A stretch of 64,000 nucleotides of DNA from Tanypteryx hageni (GCA_028673005.1 CM054116.1:74240838-74304837); one strand, 5' to 3'; counted from the first letter of the stretch, positions 23,476 through 35,282 are shown. Made by a program: numbers and translations. Notes: generated by a model not told the origin, from the sequence alone.

Positions 23476-24160
23476 TTCTTCGGCTCCAGAAAAACCGAGC
23501 GTCTCTACACATATTAAGAAGCCTTCTGTGTCATTTCTCCGTCCCCTTCGCACTATCTCTCCTCTATCCAAGCGTGTTTATTTCGAATGGAGTCCATGAA
23601 ACGACGCGTATTTCATTTCGGAATACTGATGCGTTTTCGAAGGTTTTTATTCTCTCTTTCTCGCTAGTTCGCTCGGTTCACTTGATAAAATTGACGCGCG
23701 TTATTATTCTTATCCCTCCTCTCTCACTCTCTCTCTTCGAGATTGAAGCCATTTTGGGCTGTATTTATTTTTTTATCGCGAAGTGGAATGAAGGGGTTAC
23801 TGCGATCGAGATGAATTGGAGGTGTCACGACAGATTACGGATCCCTGGCGTATTGAGTTAAGTTTTTTTTTGTATAATGTGGCTGCCAACGTAATGGGAA
23901 TTTTTTCTGTCGTTCCGCCTACTTGATTGCAAATTTGTTTTTAAGATCGCAAAAATTAATTTCTAAACAAGTCCATTTTAAATATTTTTGAAGCAGTATC
24001 GTATTTATTAATAATTTTTCTGTAACTTTAAATGCATTTCTGTAAATGTAGATGTCTGTATTATTACACCATTAATGCGGACTTAATAGTGGCAAATAGC
24101 ATTCTAAATTTCAACTTGATGCGATAGGAACTGAATTCTACACTCATACACGTATACCCA
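23476..24160. other. Non-coding, no gene seen
   Basis: Mixed then AT-rich. Contains a shorter CT-rich patch near 23,715-23,740. Nothing else recognised. Confidence 0.4.
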
Positions 24161-24161
24161 C

Positions 24162-24163
<2 letters not shown>

Positions 24164-24211
<48 letters not shown>
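24164..24211. repeat. (TA)n microsatellite
   Basis: About 24 uninterrupted AT dinucleotides. Confidence 0.97.
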
Positions 24212-24212
<1 letters not shown>

Positions 24213-24718
24213 CGTGAGTGAATATATTTTTATTTGATGCTCCTTCGTGGAGTGTCTTAAAGTGTGATTCGTTAATTAATAATTAATTCAGTTTGTTGTA
24301 CTCATTTTGTTTTTAATTTAAAATGTACACCTTTAGTTTAAAATACATTCTCGTGGCAACTGACGCAATATTTTCATTCATACATTCAACTCCTGAATTA
24401 CTCCCCAACCAAGTTCAGAGTAATTTTTTCTTCAAACATAACTTCGCCGTTGTTTTTTTTCTCGGCGAGAGAATTACTAAGTCGGTACGGGAGTAGGTGG
24501 TGGACGTAAATTTAAATGAAGGTTTAAAAAGAACGAAAAAGCTGGTGACGTCACAGCGCAGGGATTTGCGTCTACATCTCCTTGTGCCGCACTCTCGAAT
24601 TCTCCCGCATATTTAGAAGCAGTCGACGTGCCGTCTTAAACATTCACCTCGTGTTTTTAAAGACTTTTTTATCCGATAGTTTTTATCAGTTTTTATCTTC
24701 TCTCGTCTCCATTTTATT
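24212..24718. other. Non-coding with CRE-like octamer
   Basis: AT-rich to 24,530, then a CpG-containing patch holding TGACGTCA at 24,546-24,553. No gene seen. Confidence 0.4.
24546..24553. promoter_or_regulatory. CRE/ATF consensus octamer
   Basis: TGACGTCA is the full palindromic site bound by CREB/ATF proteins, here in GGTGACGTCACAGCGCAG. It precedes a CpG-richer stretch and a pyrimidine tract. No clear TATA box or initiator is paired with it, so promoter function is only possible. A perfect octamer is expected by chance about once in 65 kb. Confidence 0.2.
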
Positions 24719-25180
24719 TTTTCAACGTTTTCTTTCTCCCTCTCTCTCTTTTTGAATGAAAGCCGCAATTTTCTTTGATGAATTGTTTTCTTTATGGCTT
24801 CGATACGTCACGACTTTATTTCTTTGTCCAGAGAGATGGAGAGAGAACGCTTTGCTCCTACTTAGGTCTAAAGGGCGTGGTTTTTTCCTTCCCCCCTCAA
24901 ACGTTCTCTCCGACTCTCAGCCTTCCTCCTCTCCCCTCTTCTTGTGTGCCTCTCTCTTTCTCCATTTCTTTCCCTACCCTCTTCTTTCTCTCTACCTTCC
25001 ATTCTCGTAACGTCGCCCCTCTTTCATCCCACTTCAACTCCCCAGGCCCATTCGTGCTCTGTCCTTTATTCTACTACTGTGGGTGTGTGTGTCTCTCTCT
25101 CTCTCTCTCTCTCTCTCGACCTGCAATTCCGCCCTTCCTGCCTCTTTCCAAAACTCCTATCGGACGTCGATTTACTGATT
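24719..25180. repeat. Polypyrimidine tract with (TC)n
   Basis: C and T rich on the plus strand, with a pure TC run at 25,091-25,117. Two overlapping frames (24,756-25,010 and 24,775-25,248) are composition artefacts. Confidence 0.8.
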
Positions 25181-25530
25181 TTTCTCAGGTGAGGCAGCAT
25201 CTCCGTAATTTCCAATTTTTCGAGCTTCCTGGAATTCTCGGTAGGTGACGTTGTATTCAATCTCCGTTTATGTCTTCACTACCCGTTGTTTCGTACAGTT
25301 GAATTTTTTTGGTCTAAGAGTTCATCCTATGACTACGGTTCGAAATGGTTTAAAGTCACCTTGTGTCAATGGTTCTCCTACTGGAGTTTTTTATAATTTA
25401 CCTTGTGGATTCTTTCTGTTTAAAATGTTAAGGGCATCGCTCTCGGTCATCTTTAATAAGCTATTCTAAGTTTATCGGATAATCTTAGTCGCTGATTGGT
25501 TTTTATGCATTTTCCATCTCTGCATTCTCC
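25181..25530. other. Non-coding, no gene seen
   Basis: Mixed, AT-leaning sequence between two pyrimidine tracts. No recognisable feature. Confidence 0.4.
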
Positions 25531-25870
25531 TTTAACATTCCCTTATGTTCCTTTCTCCTCCTTTAAGCCCTTATTCTCTTCTTCCATTCTCCTTTCCTGA
25601 AAAAAGAGCTTCCTCTTCGAACCCTTACTTTTTTCCCCGTCTTTTGTCTCTTTTTCCCCCTTCTCTTCCCAACTCGCTTGCTATCTCCTCGACTCGCCTT
25701 CCGCATCTCAATCCATACGACTTTTTCTCCCATTTCCTCCTACCACCTTTATTGCTCCTCCCCCATCTCCCTCTCTCTTTTCTTCCAAAGTAGTCTCGTT
25801 TCCCCCACTTTTCTTACTTTTTAAGGAAACGTAATATCGCTCTCGCTCTCTCTCTTGCTTTTATTTTCTA
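25531..25870. repeat. Polypyrimidine tract
   Basis: C and T rich on the plus strand throughout, with (TC)n near 25,838-25,856. No coding content. Confidence 0.75.
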
Positions 25871-26550
25871 GACGTTAGCCGAAATTTTTCCTCTCCCGTG
25901 CATTATTTATTTGGGTTTTGTTAGTAAAAATTTTCCAGATTTTCCTGTTTCTCAATTTATCGTTTAATGTTGCAGGTCCATCAGTTTTTGTTAGATGTTT
26001 TTCGCTTAAAATTTTAAAAATCTGAGTGAATATGCCGTGGAAATATTGTGTCGATGCTCTACGAAATAATGAATTTTGTCTTACGTAAGAAACCGTGAAT
26101 TCTTGGACGATATGTTGGCTATAAAATATTATGTTAAATCACTTTTATTTGGAATCTTTATCATTTCTGACGGTTGTTATCCGAATAATCTTTCATTTCT
26201 GCTTGAATTTCATCATTTCTTCAGCTCATTAATTTTGTTCGTACTATATTCAGTAATTTTATTGTACATGGTTTACTAATCCCACTTCTTAGTATTTCAA
26301 ATTTGTTTTGCTTTTTCTTGAAACAATCATTTCTTATATTCGGATTGCAAATGTATTCTATGGATTCAGGGCTCTCACTATCATGCGTTCCACGTGTTTT
26401 ATTTCTATAGATAATCTGGTAACATTTACGCATGTATCAGATCGTTGATTCGCTCCTTAGAAAATGCTTCTGAAAAACGTTTTGTGTGTTAAGTGATAGT
26501 CATCCATGGATCTATAGCTATCCTGTACGTTTATCGTCATTCTCGATTTA
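25871..26550. other. AT-rich non-coding
   Basis: AT-rich. No useful open frame and no repeat recognised. Confidence 0.45.
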
Positions 26551-26830
26551 GTTGTTTTTCCTGTCCTCATTCCACCCGATGTCTATGACTTTCCTCATAA
26601 TCCTCAACACTCCTCCTCTCCGCATCCCCTTTCCTCCCCTTCGTTTCCTCCTTCGAGGACTTCTCTTATGCCACCTCTTTCCCCGTGCTTCTGATGTCAG
26701 CAGCCGCCGGTGCACGCGCCCGCTCATCCCCATTGTCGCTCTTCTTCGCTCAATCCCTTTCATTCACTCCAACGCCGCCTAGCTTTATTGACACGCACCT
26801 CTTCCCTCTCGAAAGGTCTTGGTTAAAGGA
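26551..26830. repeat. Pyrimidine-rich stretch
   Basis: C and T rich on the plus strand, less extreme than its neighbours. Open frames on both strands here match composition only. Confidence 0.55.
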
Positions 26831-27635
26831 AGTAATGGGCATTTTTTAACGCCACATCAGGATTTTTCTATCTCCTTCTTCCTCTGCCCACGAGGGCAAA
26901 GCATTGATGCAGTCGAAAGTATTTTGTGCGCTTTAAGAAAAAGTTTCTACTGTATGGAATTTTCGATGCAGATGAGTGTGTTTATATTCCCAAAATTGGG
27001 TTATTTGCTTGCTTGTTGCATCTCTGACCAAAATATCTTTTCAAGTTTTATTTATGTCATCATAGTAAGGGTTCCTTGTACATTCGATGGATTTATATTT
27101 TATGTCATCATTACTTTATGTCATCATTACTTCCACGAATAGGTTGATTGGGTGACGCTGCTGCGATTGTAACGAAAATGTTGGAAGTTAGAGAGTTATT
27201 TTTTCTTTGAACGCGATTTGTAAATTCCACCAAGTTGAACCTAATTTTATTGCAGTGATTTTATTCCGCGTTAAATAATTTCTATTCACTTTAAAAAATT
27301 TATGCATAACTCGAACAAATGGCATGATTCTTTTAATTGTAGTCTGTCGAAAATTTTCAAGCATTACCGGTGCAAACTCCTTCGCTTTTTGCATTTCCTT
27401 TTTTCTTTTAATATTCAGCTATGATGAAAGGAATCGATTCCATTTATTTTGTTATTTTATGGAAATTGCGGTGAATAGCCACATGTGAGAATGGGTTACT
27501 GGTCTTTAATTGTAGTAGTTCGGATGCCAAGAGTTTACACAGCACGAGTTCCCCATTCATTCATGAGATCCCCATTCATTCACCAGATCTTGATCATCCT
27601 ACCGACAGTTGGCTATCGGTTGTTTGGTTTCCGTC
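26831..27635. other. Non-coding with small tandem duplications
   Basis: AT-rich. A 16-bp duplication (TTATGTCATCATTACT-type) lies at about 27,100-27,131. A short duplicated word, GATCCCCATTCATTCA-type, lies near 27,549-27,586. No gene recognised. Confidence 0.45.
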
Positions 27636-28446
27636 AAAACCCTTTCATTCTTTAAAAGTCTTCATCTCTCTCATCCTCTCCTCTTCTCCTACCCGTGTCT
27701 TCCCTTTTCCTTGTCGGATCCTCATAAGAACCTCGTTCGCCTAACTTCTTTCAGAATCCCCTCTCGCTCTCTCTCTCTCTCTCTCACCCTCCCTTTTTTC
27801 TGTCTGCCTCGCATTATCTCGCTCAGATTTTCACTCAGGCTACCATTGTCACACTTTCACACCTTTTCTCCACCCTCGATCTCTCTCTCTCTCTCTCTCC
27901 CCCCTACATCCAACACTTTCTTTTCGAACTTGACACTATAGTCTCTTCCCTTTCCTATCCTTTCTCCATCCCTTTCCCTGTCATAGCCCCTCAACTCCTC
28001 CTCGCTACGTCCACTCCCCTCCTTTCAGTATGATCGCTACTTGATTCTATTCGCACAAGTCTCGGCTCTTCTCCTCCCATTCCTCGACGCCGTGTCTCAT
28101 TTCCACGCGTCCGGCCCCTTTGTCTGAATCGAGACCAACGTCAATTCTCTTTCTCTTTTCACCTCTCTTCTTCTTTCACTCCCTTCCCCTTCATCTGTCG
28201 TCATTTTCGGTTTCACCCTACCTACCTCAACACTATTTCTCCCCCTTTTCCTCATCTCGTCCCTCTTCTGCAGCATCCGCCTCATCTCTCGCTTCTTCTT
28301 TGTCCTCACACTCTTCCTCTTTCTCTCCCTCCTCCCATCTCTCTTCTCTCTCACTCCCACACACACACACACACTCCAATCCCGCGTCTGGTTCGATTTG
28401 GTCAACAGACGACAGTCGCATTGCGGAGGAATTGACGGGAGCTTCT
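27636..28446. repeat. Polypyrimidine tract with (TC)n and (CA)n
   Basis: C and T rich on the plus strand. Contains (CT)n runs at about 27,770-27,786 and 27,879-27,899 and a (CA)n run at 28,358-28,374. The 184-codon frame beginning at 28,120 is a composition artefact. Confidence 0.8.
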
Positions 28447-28469
28447 CTCGCTCTTTCTCTCGCTCTTTC

Positions 28470-28608
28470 TCTCCCTCTCTCTCTCTCTCCCTCTCTCTCC
28501 CTCTCTCTCCCTCTCTCTCTCTCTCTCCCTCTCTCTCCCTCTCTCTCCCTCTCTCTCCCTCTCTCTCCCTCTCTCTCCCTCTCTCTCCCTCTCTCTCCCT
28601 CTCTCTCC
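28470..28608 (+). repeat. 10-bp minisatellite (CTCTCTCCCT)n
   Basis: The decamer CTCTCTCCCT repeats with little variation, most regularly from about 28,521 to 28,608. Flanking decamers upstream vary slightly. Because 10 is not a multiple of 3, every frame of the array lacks stops, which explains the open frames on both strands. Confidence 0.95.
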
Positions 28609-29700
28609 TGCTCCTCCCGCCACACCCTACATATAACCCCAGCTACGTTTTTTCTAGAGAGAAAGAGGAAGTAAATGTCTAGAGAACGAAAGAGAAGTGA
28701 CGGCGAGAGAGTTGGTCTTGGTGTATGTGCGCGCAAGAGAGGGGGTTGGAAATGTGGAAGGGGACGGAAAAAATACATATAATTCCTTCATCCCAGGCGC
28801 TGGGAGGCAGAAGGTGTTGAAAATGGCGAGGGCGACAAAGAGACAGTAATAAAAATGAGCGGGAAAGAGGACGGTTGCCGTGGCAACAATTTCCATTTCT
28901 TCTTCTCTTTCTTTTATCTCTGTCACCCTCTTCCTTTCTATTCTCACCCGCTTTCGGAGAGACAAACGCCCTCGATTTATATATCTTTTAATGTTGTCCC
29001 TCTCGCTCTGTCTCTCTCCCCACAGCATTATTTTTTTATCCCGCCTCTTGTTTCGGCGATTCCCTGAAAACCTCTCCGCTCCCCTCGTTCATCCTCGTCT
29101 CGCTTTCCTTTTTCCACCGTTCCGACTCGGACGTAACGTAACCTCCGCCTCATTTGCAAAACTCGCCATCACTCCTCGCTATTGCGACGAGGCACGCCCA
29201 AGCGTGGGATGGAGGCTGGGGAGGAGGAGGAGGCGGCGTGGGAGGTTTGTTCTCCGCCTCCACAACTTCACTAGGAAGCACCAGACCGCCTCCCCGTTGC
29301 GCCCCGTCCAAAGCTTTCATCCTTACTTCCCCTCTTTCACTTCTCTTTTACCTCTAGTTTATAGTATTTTTTTCTTTCATCCCGTCTTCCCTTTCTTATC
29401 TGCCGACCGAGAAGCGTGGCCTTCCCTCTTCGTGTAACCTTCTTCCTTAGCCACCCACGAATAAGCTATTCCTCATCCTTGAGGTGTACCGGTAAGTATG
29501 GTGGGGTGCGGAGTCGGGAGGTGGTTCTTGCGTCTGTATGTGTGTAGGAGTAGAATGTGCTCACCTGTTCGCCCCCCAAACGGGAAATCCATAAATATGA
29601 GGAAGTAAGGATCTTCTCTCCATCCTTACCTATTCTCCCTCTCCACTCTTCCTGACATCTCTCCTTTTTACTCTTTATGTCCCCTTCTTGTCACCTCTAT
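28609..29700. repeat. Mixed region, mostly pyrimidine-rich
   Basis: A purine-rich patch (28,650-28,860) is followed by pyrimidine-rich sequence (28,890-29,110, 29,300-29,460 and 29,615-29,680). A GGAGG-rich stretch lies near 29,210-29,245. Overlapping frames, including a 185-codon plus-strand one at 28,880-29,437, show no known domain. Confidence 0.5.
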
Positions 29701-30432
29701 CTTTTGAGACCTTCCGCTTCGCCGCATATAAAACCTCGATTTGAATAGTTATTACAGTTTTCGGATGGCTTTTTTTCTTCGTTTTATCTCTCCGAATGAC
29801 GTTTGATTTCGTCTGCTGTTTACTCGATCTTCTCGACGGTTGAGGTGAATTCGGTTCGAATTGTACGTCTCCGAGGTATTGTTTGCAAAGGTTTACGCGA
29901 GATTTAAAAGTTTTTACTGTGCTATAAAGGATCTCTGCGTATTTATTGCATTGTATGCACTGTTTCATTGCCGTGCTAGTAGGATTTACGATTTTACGGA
30001 TGTTTTTCCATAATATTTGCCGTATTTTTATTATTTTACTTATTTTTGTTTTTTTTTTTAGAAAAGAAAAGAATATATTATTTAGTATCTATATGTACTT
30101 GGTATAATTTATGCATATTTATTTTTTGCCTGTAATAGTGGATCATTAAATGTAGCATGTCATTATGTCCGTACGCATTTTCCAACCTCTATTCATTGTA
30201 GGTATATATTTCGTGTACTAGCATAATTGCCCATCATATATGACGGGTATGCGTGAATTAAGTGTTAAGTTAAAATTGAAATAATAATTAATGAAACCAA
30301 CTTTAAAAAGTAAGCAATAAATATAAAATTCACATAATTGTGTGTTCCTATTAGTTACCATGTGATAAAATGTGATAACGAAGAACTTTAAACATCAATC
30401 CATTTACATCCACACCCTATATGCTTATTTAT
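29701..30432. other. AT-rich non-coding, no gene seen
   Basis: AT-rich with scattered CpG at its left side. No useful open frame and no repeat recognised before the inverted repeat at 30,433. Confidence 0.45.
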
Positions 30433-30858
30433 TACTTTCTCCATTTACGAAGTATAGAGCAAGTATTGTTTTCATGAAAAAAAATCGAATTCGAGATTTC
30501 AACGGAAATGCATGTTTTATGGTCCTCTGAACTCGTTTTGACTATTTTCTCGATGATGTCTGTGTGTATGTGATAGATATTTGTGGGCGCTCTAACTCAA
30601 AAACTATTAATCAGGTCAATGCGAAATTTTATAGTTAACATTTTTATAAAAGTCACAAGAACTGATTAGTTTTTGGTAAAAATCGGTCCACCGGAAGTGG
30701 GTGTTTACTCTTGTCACTTATCCGTTATTTTGAAATATTTGCTTTAATATTTGATAATGTAAAATGAACTGGAATAAAAGTTGTAGGAAATTTAATTTTC
30801 TTCAACCTTTGTTTGGTACATTTTTCCATATAATGCATTGTTTAAGAGATATCTTATT
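30433..30858 (-). repeat. About 425-bp repeat, copy B of inverted pair
   Basis: Reverse-oriented copy of 17,165-17,583. Its plus strand carries CGAGATTTCAACGGAAATG, GCGCTCTAACTCAAAAAC, TTTTTGGTAAAAATCGG, CCGGAAGTGGGTGTTTAC, GTCACTTATCCGTTATTTTG and TTTAAGAGATATCTTATTC, the complements of the landmarks in copy A. Confidence 0.85.
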
Positions 30859-30944
30859 CTTCAGATTGCGTTACCAACAAAATTAGCTTACTATATATAG
30901 GATGATATTTCATCTTATTCTGTCTAATTAATGTATATTTCTTG

Positions 30945-31575
30945 TATCATCATCATCATAGGTAGTCTGTCCGTAGACAGGTCCGTGATTATTCATGGTT
31001 AAACCTGGTTCTCCATATACTCCTATTTTCCGCTGTCCTCTTCATATCTTGATAACTCTCTTTCCCTTTCAAATCGTCTATCAGCTGATACCTTTTCCTA
31101 CCTCTTTCCCTTTTCCCATCTAGTTTTCCTTCTAACACATCTTTAATCATACTCTCTCTCCTCATGTAATGTCCAACCCAGTTAGCCTTCCTCTTTCTGA
31201 TAGTCTGTATAATCATTCGCTTCTCTCCTATTCTTCGTAGCACTTCATCGTTTTTCATCCTATCTGTCCATTTTATCTTCAGCATTCTCCTCCAAGTCCA
31301 CATTTCAAAGCTTTCCAAGTATTTGATGTCATTTTTCCTTAGCGTCCATGTTTCTGCCCCATACAATGCTATACTCCATACGTAGCATTTTATCAACTTC
31401 TTGCGGATATCTTCCCTAATATTCCCTGTAAGTAGTTGTTTCTTTCTCCTGAAAGCCGCTTTTGCTTTTCCTATTCTAGTTTTGATCTCATCCGTACATT
31501 ATATTCTGAAACTTGTTCTAATGGCTTTCCCCCAATAGTTATGTTCAGATTCTCTTCTTTACCCGATAAAGAAAG
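30945..31575 (-). mobile_element. LINE (non-LTR retrotransposon) 3' fragment
   Basis: Minus-strand sequence codes for the end of a reverse-transcriptase ORF (30,989 to about 31,565). It ends with a short (ATG)n-type tail (ATCATCATCATC on the plus strand, about 30,946-30,957). It is 5' truncated, as is usual for LINE insertions. The protein type resembles RTE/CR1-like elements that are often annotated as endonuclease-reverse transcriptase. The exact clade is not settled. Confidence 0.85.
30989..31565 (-). pseudogene. LINE reverse-transcriptase ORF, C-terminal remnant
   Basis: The uninterrupted 135-codon part (30,989-31,396) has the typical post-RT region: ALYGAETWTLRKNDIKYLES, then WRRMLKIKWTDRMKN, NWVGHYMRRESMIKDVLEGK and WRTRF near the end. 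Upstream in the same orientation, to about 31,565, come EEIRKK-like and KAKAAFRRKKQLLTGN residues and then a short stretch with a frame change and a small deletion. The RT catalytic core (YADD motif) and the endonuclease are absent. In intact elements this ORF makes the enzyme that nicks DNA and copies the RNA. This copy is inert. Confidence 0.85.
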
Positions 31576-31577
31576 AA

Positions 31578-32037
31578 CTCCCTAGTAAAGATTATATGGT
31601 TGGACAATATGAGTTCTTTCTTGTATATATTACGTAAATATCTTAACATTTATTTTTATAACGGTATACAACGACGCTGTATATACGAACTCTCCATCTG
31701 TACATACTCCTTTCTATTTAATGTTGCAGTATTATATTGTCATATATACACTATCTAGGGTTTTCGCAGGTTTTTGACACCTCCCTTCTCAGTGGGTGTT
31801 TTCCTGCGTGGGTTTTACTAGGGAGGACAAGCCTGTTTTTACCTAGGTTTTCACAAACTCAAATCTGTTTTCAATTGGAGCTTATTTACTTTGTACGATG
31901 TATATACTGTTGTTGTAATGTGTATTGTAATATTTTATTTTTTCTAATATTTATTATATTGACGAAGGGTTAAATGTAAGAATGGACCTTATGGTGCAAA
32001 TTTCGCCCGAATAAAGACGATTATCTATCTATCTATT
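31578..32037 (+). mobile_element. Retroposon 3' end with (ATCT)n tail
   Basis: Plus-strand sequence ends in GAATAAAGACGATT followed by ATCT repeats at about 32,022-32,037. That is a typical LINE-type 3' end, with a polyadenylation-like AATAAA and a short tandem tail. Upstream are GTGGGTGTTTTCCTGCGTGG and TAGGGAGGACAAGCCTG. No coding part remains, and the left boundary is uncertain. It abuts the opposite-strand LINE fragment. Confidence 0.55.
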
Positions 32038-32425
32038 AATATCCATGGTATATCCTACGTCAGTGCCTTGTTAGTATTTGTTGATTTCATTTATATTTAA
32101 CGACAAATTTTGACCGTATACCGCATATAACACTCATGGAGATATGTTAGACCAATTTTTCCTAGTCTCAATTCTCCTTTAATTTCAAATTTTAAAAGCT
32201 CCTTGTGGCAAACGGTACTATATCTGGAGAACGTATATCAAATAAGGTAATGAAGATCGTTAAATAATATCCAATATCCTCTCTGTATCTCATTTCTTTT
32301 TGGTTCTTAAATTTAACGATTCTCTGAAGCATTTTCCTTAAATAATAAGTATAGCTCTTTCTAATGATCACGGTCAGCTTTCAAAAATGTATCTCCTTTC
32401 TATTCTGTCACGGATATCCTTTTTT
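32038..32425. other. AT-rich non-coding
   Basis: No open frame or repeat recognised. Confidence 0.4.
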
Positions 32426-32435
32426 ATATATGTAT

Positions 32436-32456
32436 GCACACACACACACACATACA

Positions 32457-32489
<33 letters not shown>

Positions 32490-32517
32490 TTATTTATTTA
32501 TTTATATATATATATAA
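32436..32517. repeat. Compound microsatellite (CA)n-(TG)n-(TA)n-(TTTA)n
   Basis: Successive runs of CA, TG, TA and TTTA units, then TA again. The CA and TG runs are complementary and could form a small hairpin. Confidence 0.95.
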
Positions 32518-32656
32518 TCCTTGGCAAAAATACAGCAACTTGTGTGTAGGTGAATGATAATTCCTTTTCGCTACTCGAAAAGGTGAAAAATTAAAATATC
32601 CCAATAGGGAGAGTGTATATCGTTTACTTCGTCGGCTGTTACCAAGAGCTCGTTTT

Positions 32657-33170
32657 TTGGCGCGCCTCTTTCTCCTCTTCCTTCCCCCGTCTCCTCCCAT
32701 GCCCAGCTGCACTCGACGTCAAATCTCATTCTCTCTCTCTCATCTCCCCACTTCTCGCTCTCTTCCCTTTCCTCCTTTTTTCTGCCCCCTGCACACCCCT
32801 TCACGACGCCTCATCCACGCTTCACGCACTGGTGCTCCAGCCACACTGACCAAACCCTCCTCTCAACCGGGCCTCCCCATTTCTTTTCTCTCACACCCTC
32901 TCTGGTTCGCAACCTTTTATTACCCCCTTTTCTCATCTCCAGTTCCATACTCCAAAAACTTTCCTAGTCCACCCCCTCCCTATTCTACCCGCTTTCACCA
33001 TGCGAGCCTTTCACTCTCACCGTCTCCTCTTTCCCACTCTCGCTATCTTTTCTCTCGCCTCTTTCCCTCTCTATCCTGGTTCTTGCTCTCTCTCTCACCT
33101 CTCTAGTCTTTTTCCTCTATCTCTCTTCTCCCTTTCGCCGCCCCTGCCAAGCCCCAGCCTGGATTAATGC
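32657..33170. repeat. Polypyrimidine tract
   Basis: C and T rich on the plus strand, with CTCTCTCTC runs near 32,731 and 33,088. The 149-codon frame through it is an artefact. Confidence 0.8.
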
Positions 33171-34990
33171 CTCACCTAATGGACATTTGAAGTTCTCCCT
33201 GAATACAACGGCTTCCATCCTGATTTAGGTTTTCCAGAGTTAGGGGAGATTGGAGCTAGCGTTCGTGTCTGTGTGTGTGTATTTGCAGGAGTAGGAGTTT
33301 CACGGGTTTATTTTGCATGCCACGAGTATTAAAAAGGATCGTGGGTTCTCCGTTTAGTCGTATTATTTTTGGCAATATTTTCGCTCGATGTTTTTTACGT
33401 TCATAGACAAGCGAATATCGCGGCACGAGAAATATTTTGCCTGCATTGTCTCGTTGCTTGGTGACCGTCGTCGCTTTGCAAATGGGATTATTCCGCTTGC
33501 AGGCCTTCGGTTTCCAGAACTTGTACTGGAAACGAACTTAATCGATCCTCCTTTAAAATAAAATCCGATGCTTTGGAGCTCCTAAACCTTTTATTGGTCC
33601 ACATTACAAAATAATTCGCTTCCAATGGCCGGTTTCAATTGTCTACTCCTAGTAAATTTGTGCTAAAAGAACCTCTCTCTTAAATCCCAAACACCACGCA
33701 TAGATTTATCCTCGACGACATAAATGGGATTGAATATTCCTCTGCAATTGTTACGCAGCTCGAATACTTCAAGGACGGTCTCTGTGGTAGGATATTTTTG
33801 TGTGATCTTTTGGGCGTAGTATATACTATCTCAGTATTAATGCTGGTGCCTCAAAGGGCTCTTTTTTTCCATTCCAATCCAATCGCATTGATTTGCAATC
33901 GGGAGATCAAATCTATCAACGCGCGCCTATTTTATTCCTTAACGTTGCGAGTTCTGGACTGGGAAACTCGCCAAACAAAAGATGGGCCTCTTTAGTCTCG
34001 TGGACGACGTGAGCTGCCCCACAAAGCGTTGGCGATAGTGAGGGCGGCTGTCCTGGCTGGTGTCGACGAGTGTTTATCATTGGATTTGTGTATTTATCAG
34101 ATAGTGGTCGATTTTGTTGCTCGTTTGCGTTGTGGAGGATTGAAGATGCGTGTACTTCCAAGTTAGAATTGGTAGCAAAGCTAACCGAACATGTAATCTA
34201 TCTAGATATATCTCGTTCCTTCTGTTTGTGGATAAAAGTATATTTGGCAGTGGTTTTATACACAACAGTTTTAGTAGCATCCTATTCTGTTTAAGACCTG
34301 TTAATAAGTGTAAGAAGTTTATATTAGGCTGATAAATAAGAGATGAGAAACAAAACAAGTTTTTTATATGCTCACGACAGGTTTTCAACTGCGAGTCATT
34401 TGCCGTTCTAGACTGACTTTGGCCGCAGAGATGTTTACCATTTACCCTTAAGCACGTCGAGAAATGTATTTTCAGCGCAGAAACTACTACGTTCATAGTG
34501 TATAGAAATAAAACAAGTACTGTAATTTCCACTGAACAATAATTTAATCGAACGGTCGATAAAATTCTTGTTCAGTGAAAATTGCAATAATTGTTTTATT
34601 TCTATTATGGAATCTTTCCGCATTGTCGAGACTCCTCAAGGGGGGTGTTGTCATAGTGAAATTTTATAAAATTATAATATCGCGATAATCTTGATTCATA
34701 TATCCTAACTTTGTCTTTGAAAAGTACAAAAATGTATTTATTTTTAAGCCTTTATCTCTGTCTATGCAGAAATTCAACCCTGAGAGATTCACGCGCCGTT
34801 GCCCTCAATCTCTTTTTGTAACTTCTCGGGGTCAACCTACCTCAACTCTTTCATCGGTGCATACCACCGAACGATCCCAACGACGTTTTGAGTCGCGTTC
34901 GGGAAAGGATTAAGAAACGAGGGATGGTGGGAGTGCGGTACATTCGCTCCACTTCTTAGAATCCAAGATCGCAGGACATTTTTTTGTTTA
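33171..34990. other. Non-coding, no gene recognised
   Basis: Mixed then AT-rich sequence. The longest frame (34,077-34,532, minus, 151 codons) has no recognisable motif. No RNA gene or repeat-family member found. Confidence 0.45.
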
Positions 34991-35260
34991 TTTTTGACTT
35001 TGCACATTAGTCCTCTCCATCCCCCTCTCTCGTTTCTCCCTCTCTTGGCTCGCGACATCTCCCCTATCTCTATCCTACTCCCCCATTAACTTCTAACCCG
35101 TTTCTCTTCCACATCGCTCCATCCCTTCTCCTCCCCCTCATCCCTTTTGGACCCGTGCCACGGTAACGCCTTGGCGCCAGGGGTTTCTACTCTTCGTCCT
35201 CCCTCCCCCCCTATCCTTCTCCCCTCCCCTTCGACCCTTTATATTTTCTGCGGTCGCACA
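34991..35260. repeat. Pyrimidine-rich stretch
   Basis: C and T rich on the plus strand, directly before the CpG-rich segment at 35,283-35,950. Confidence 0.65.
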
Positions 35261-35282
35261 ATGCTCTGGCTCGAAACCCAAG

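Noticed and set aside
28120..28778. Long open frames on both strands over the decamer array
   Set aside because: A stop-free 10-bp repeat read in all frames; the proteins are Ser/Leu/Pro or Arg/Glu/Gly repeats.
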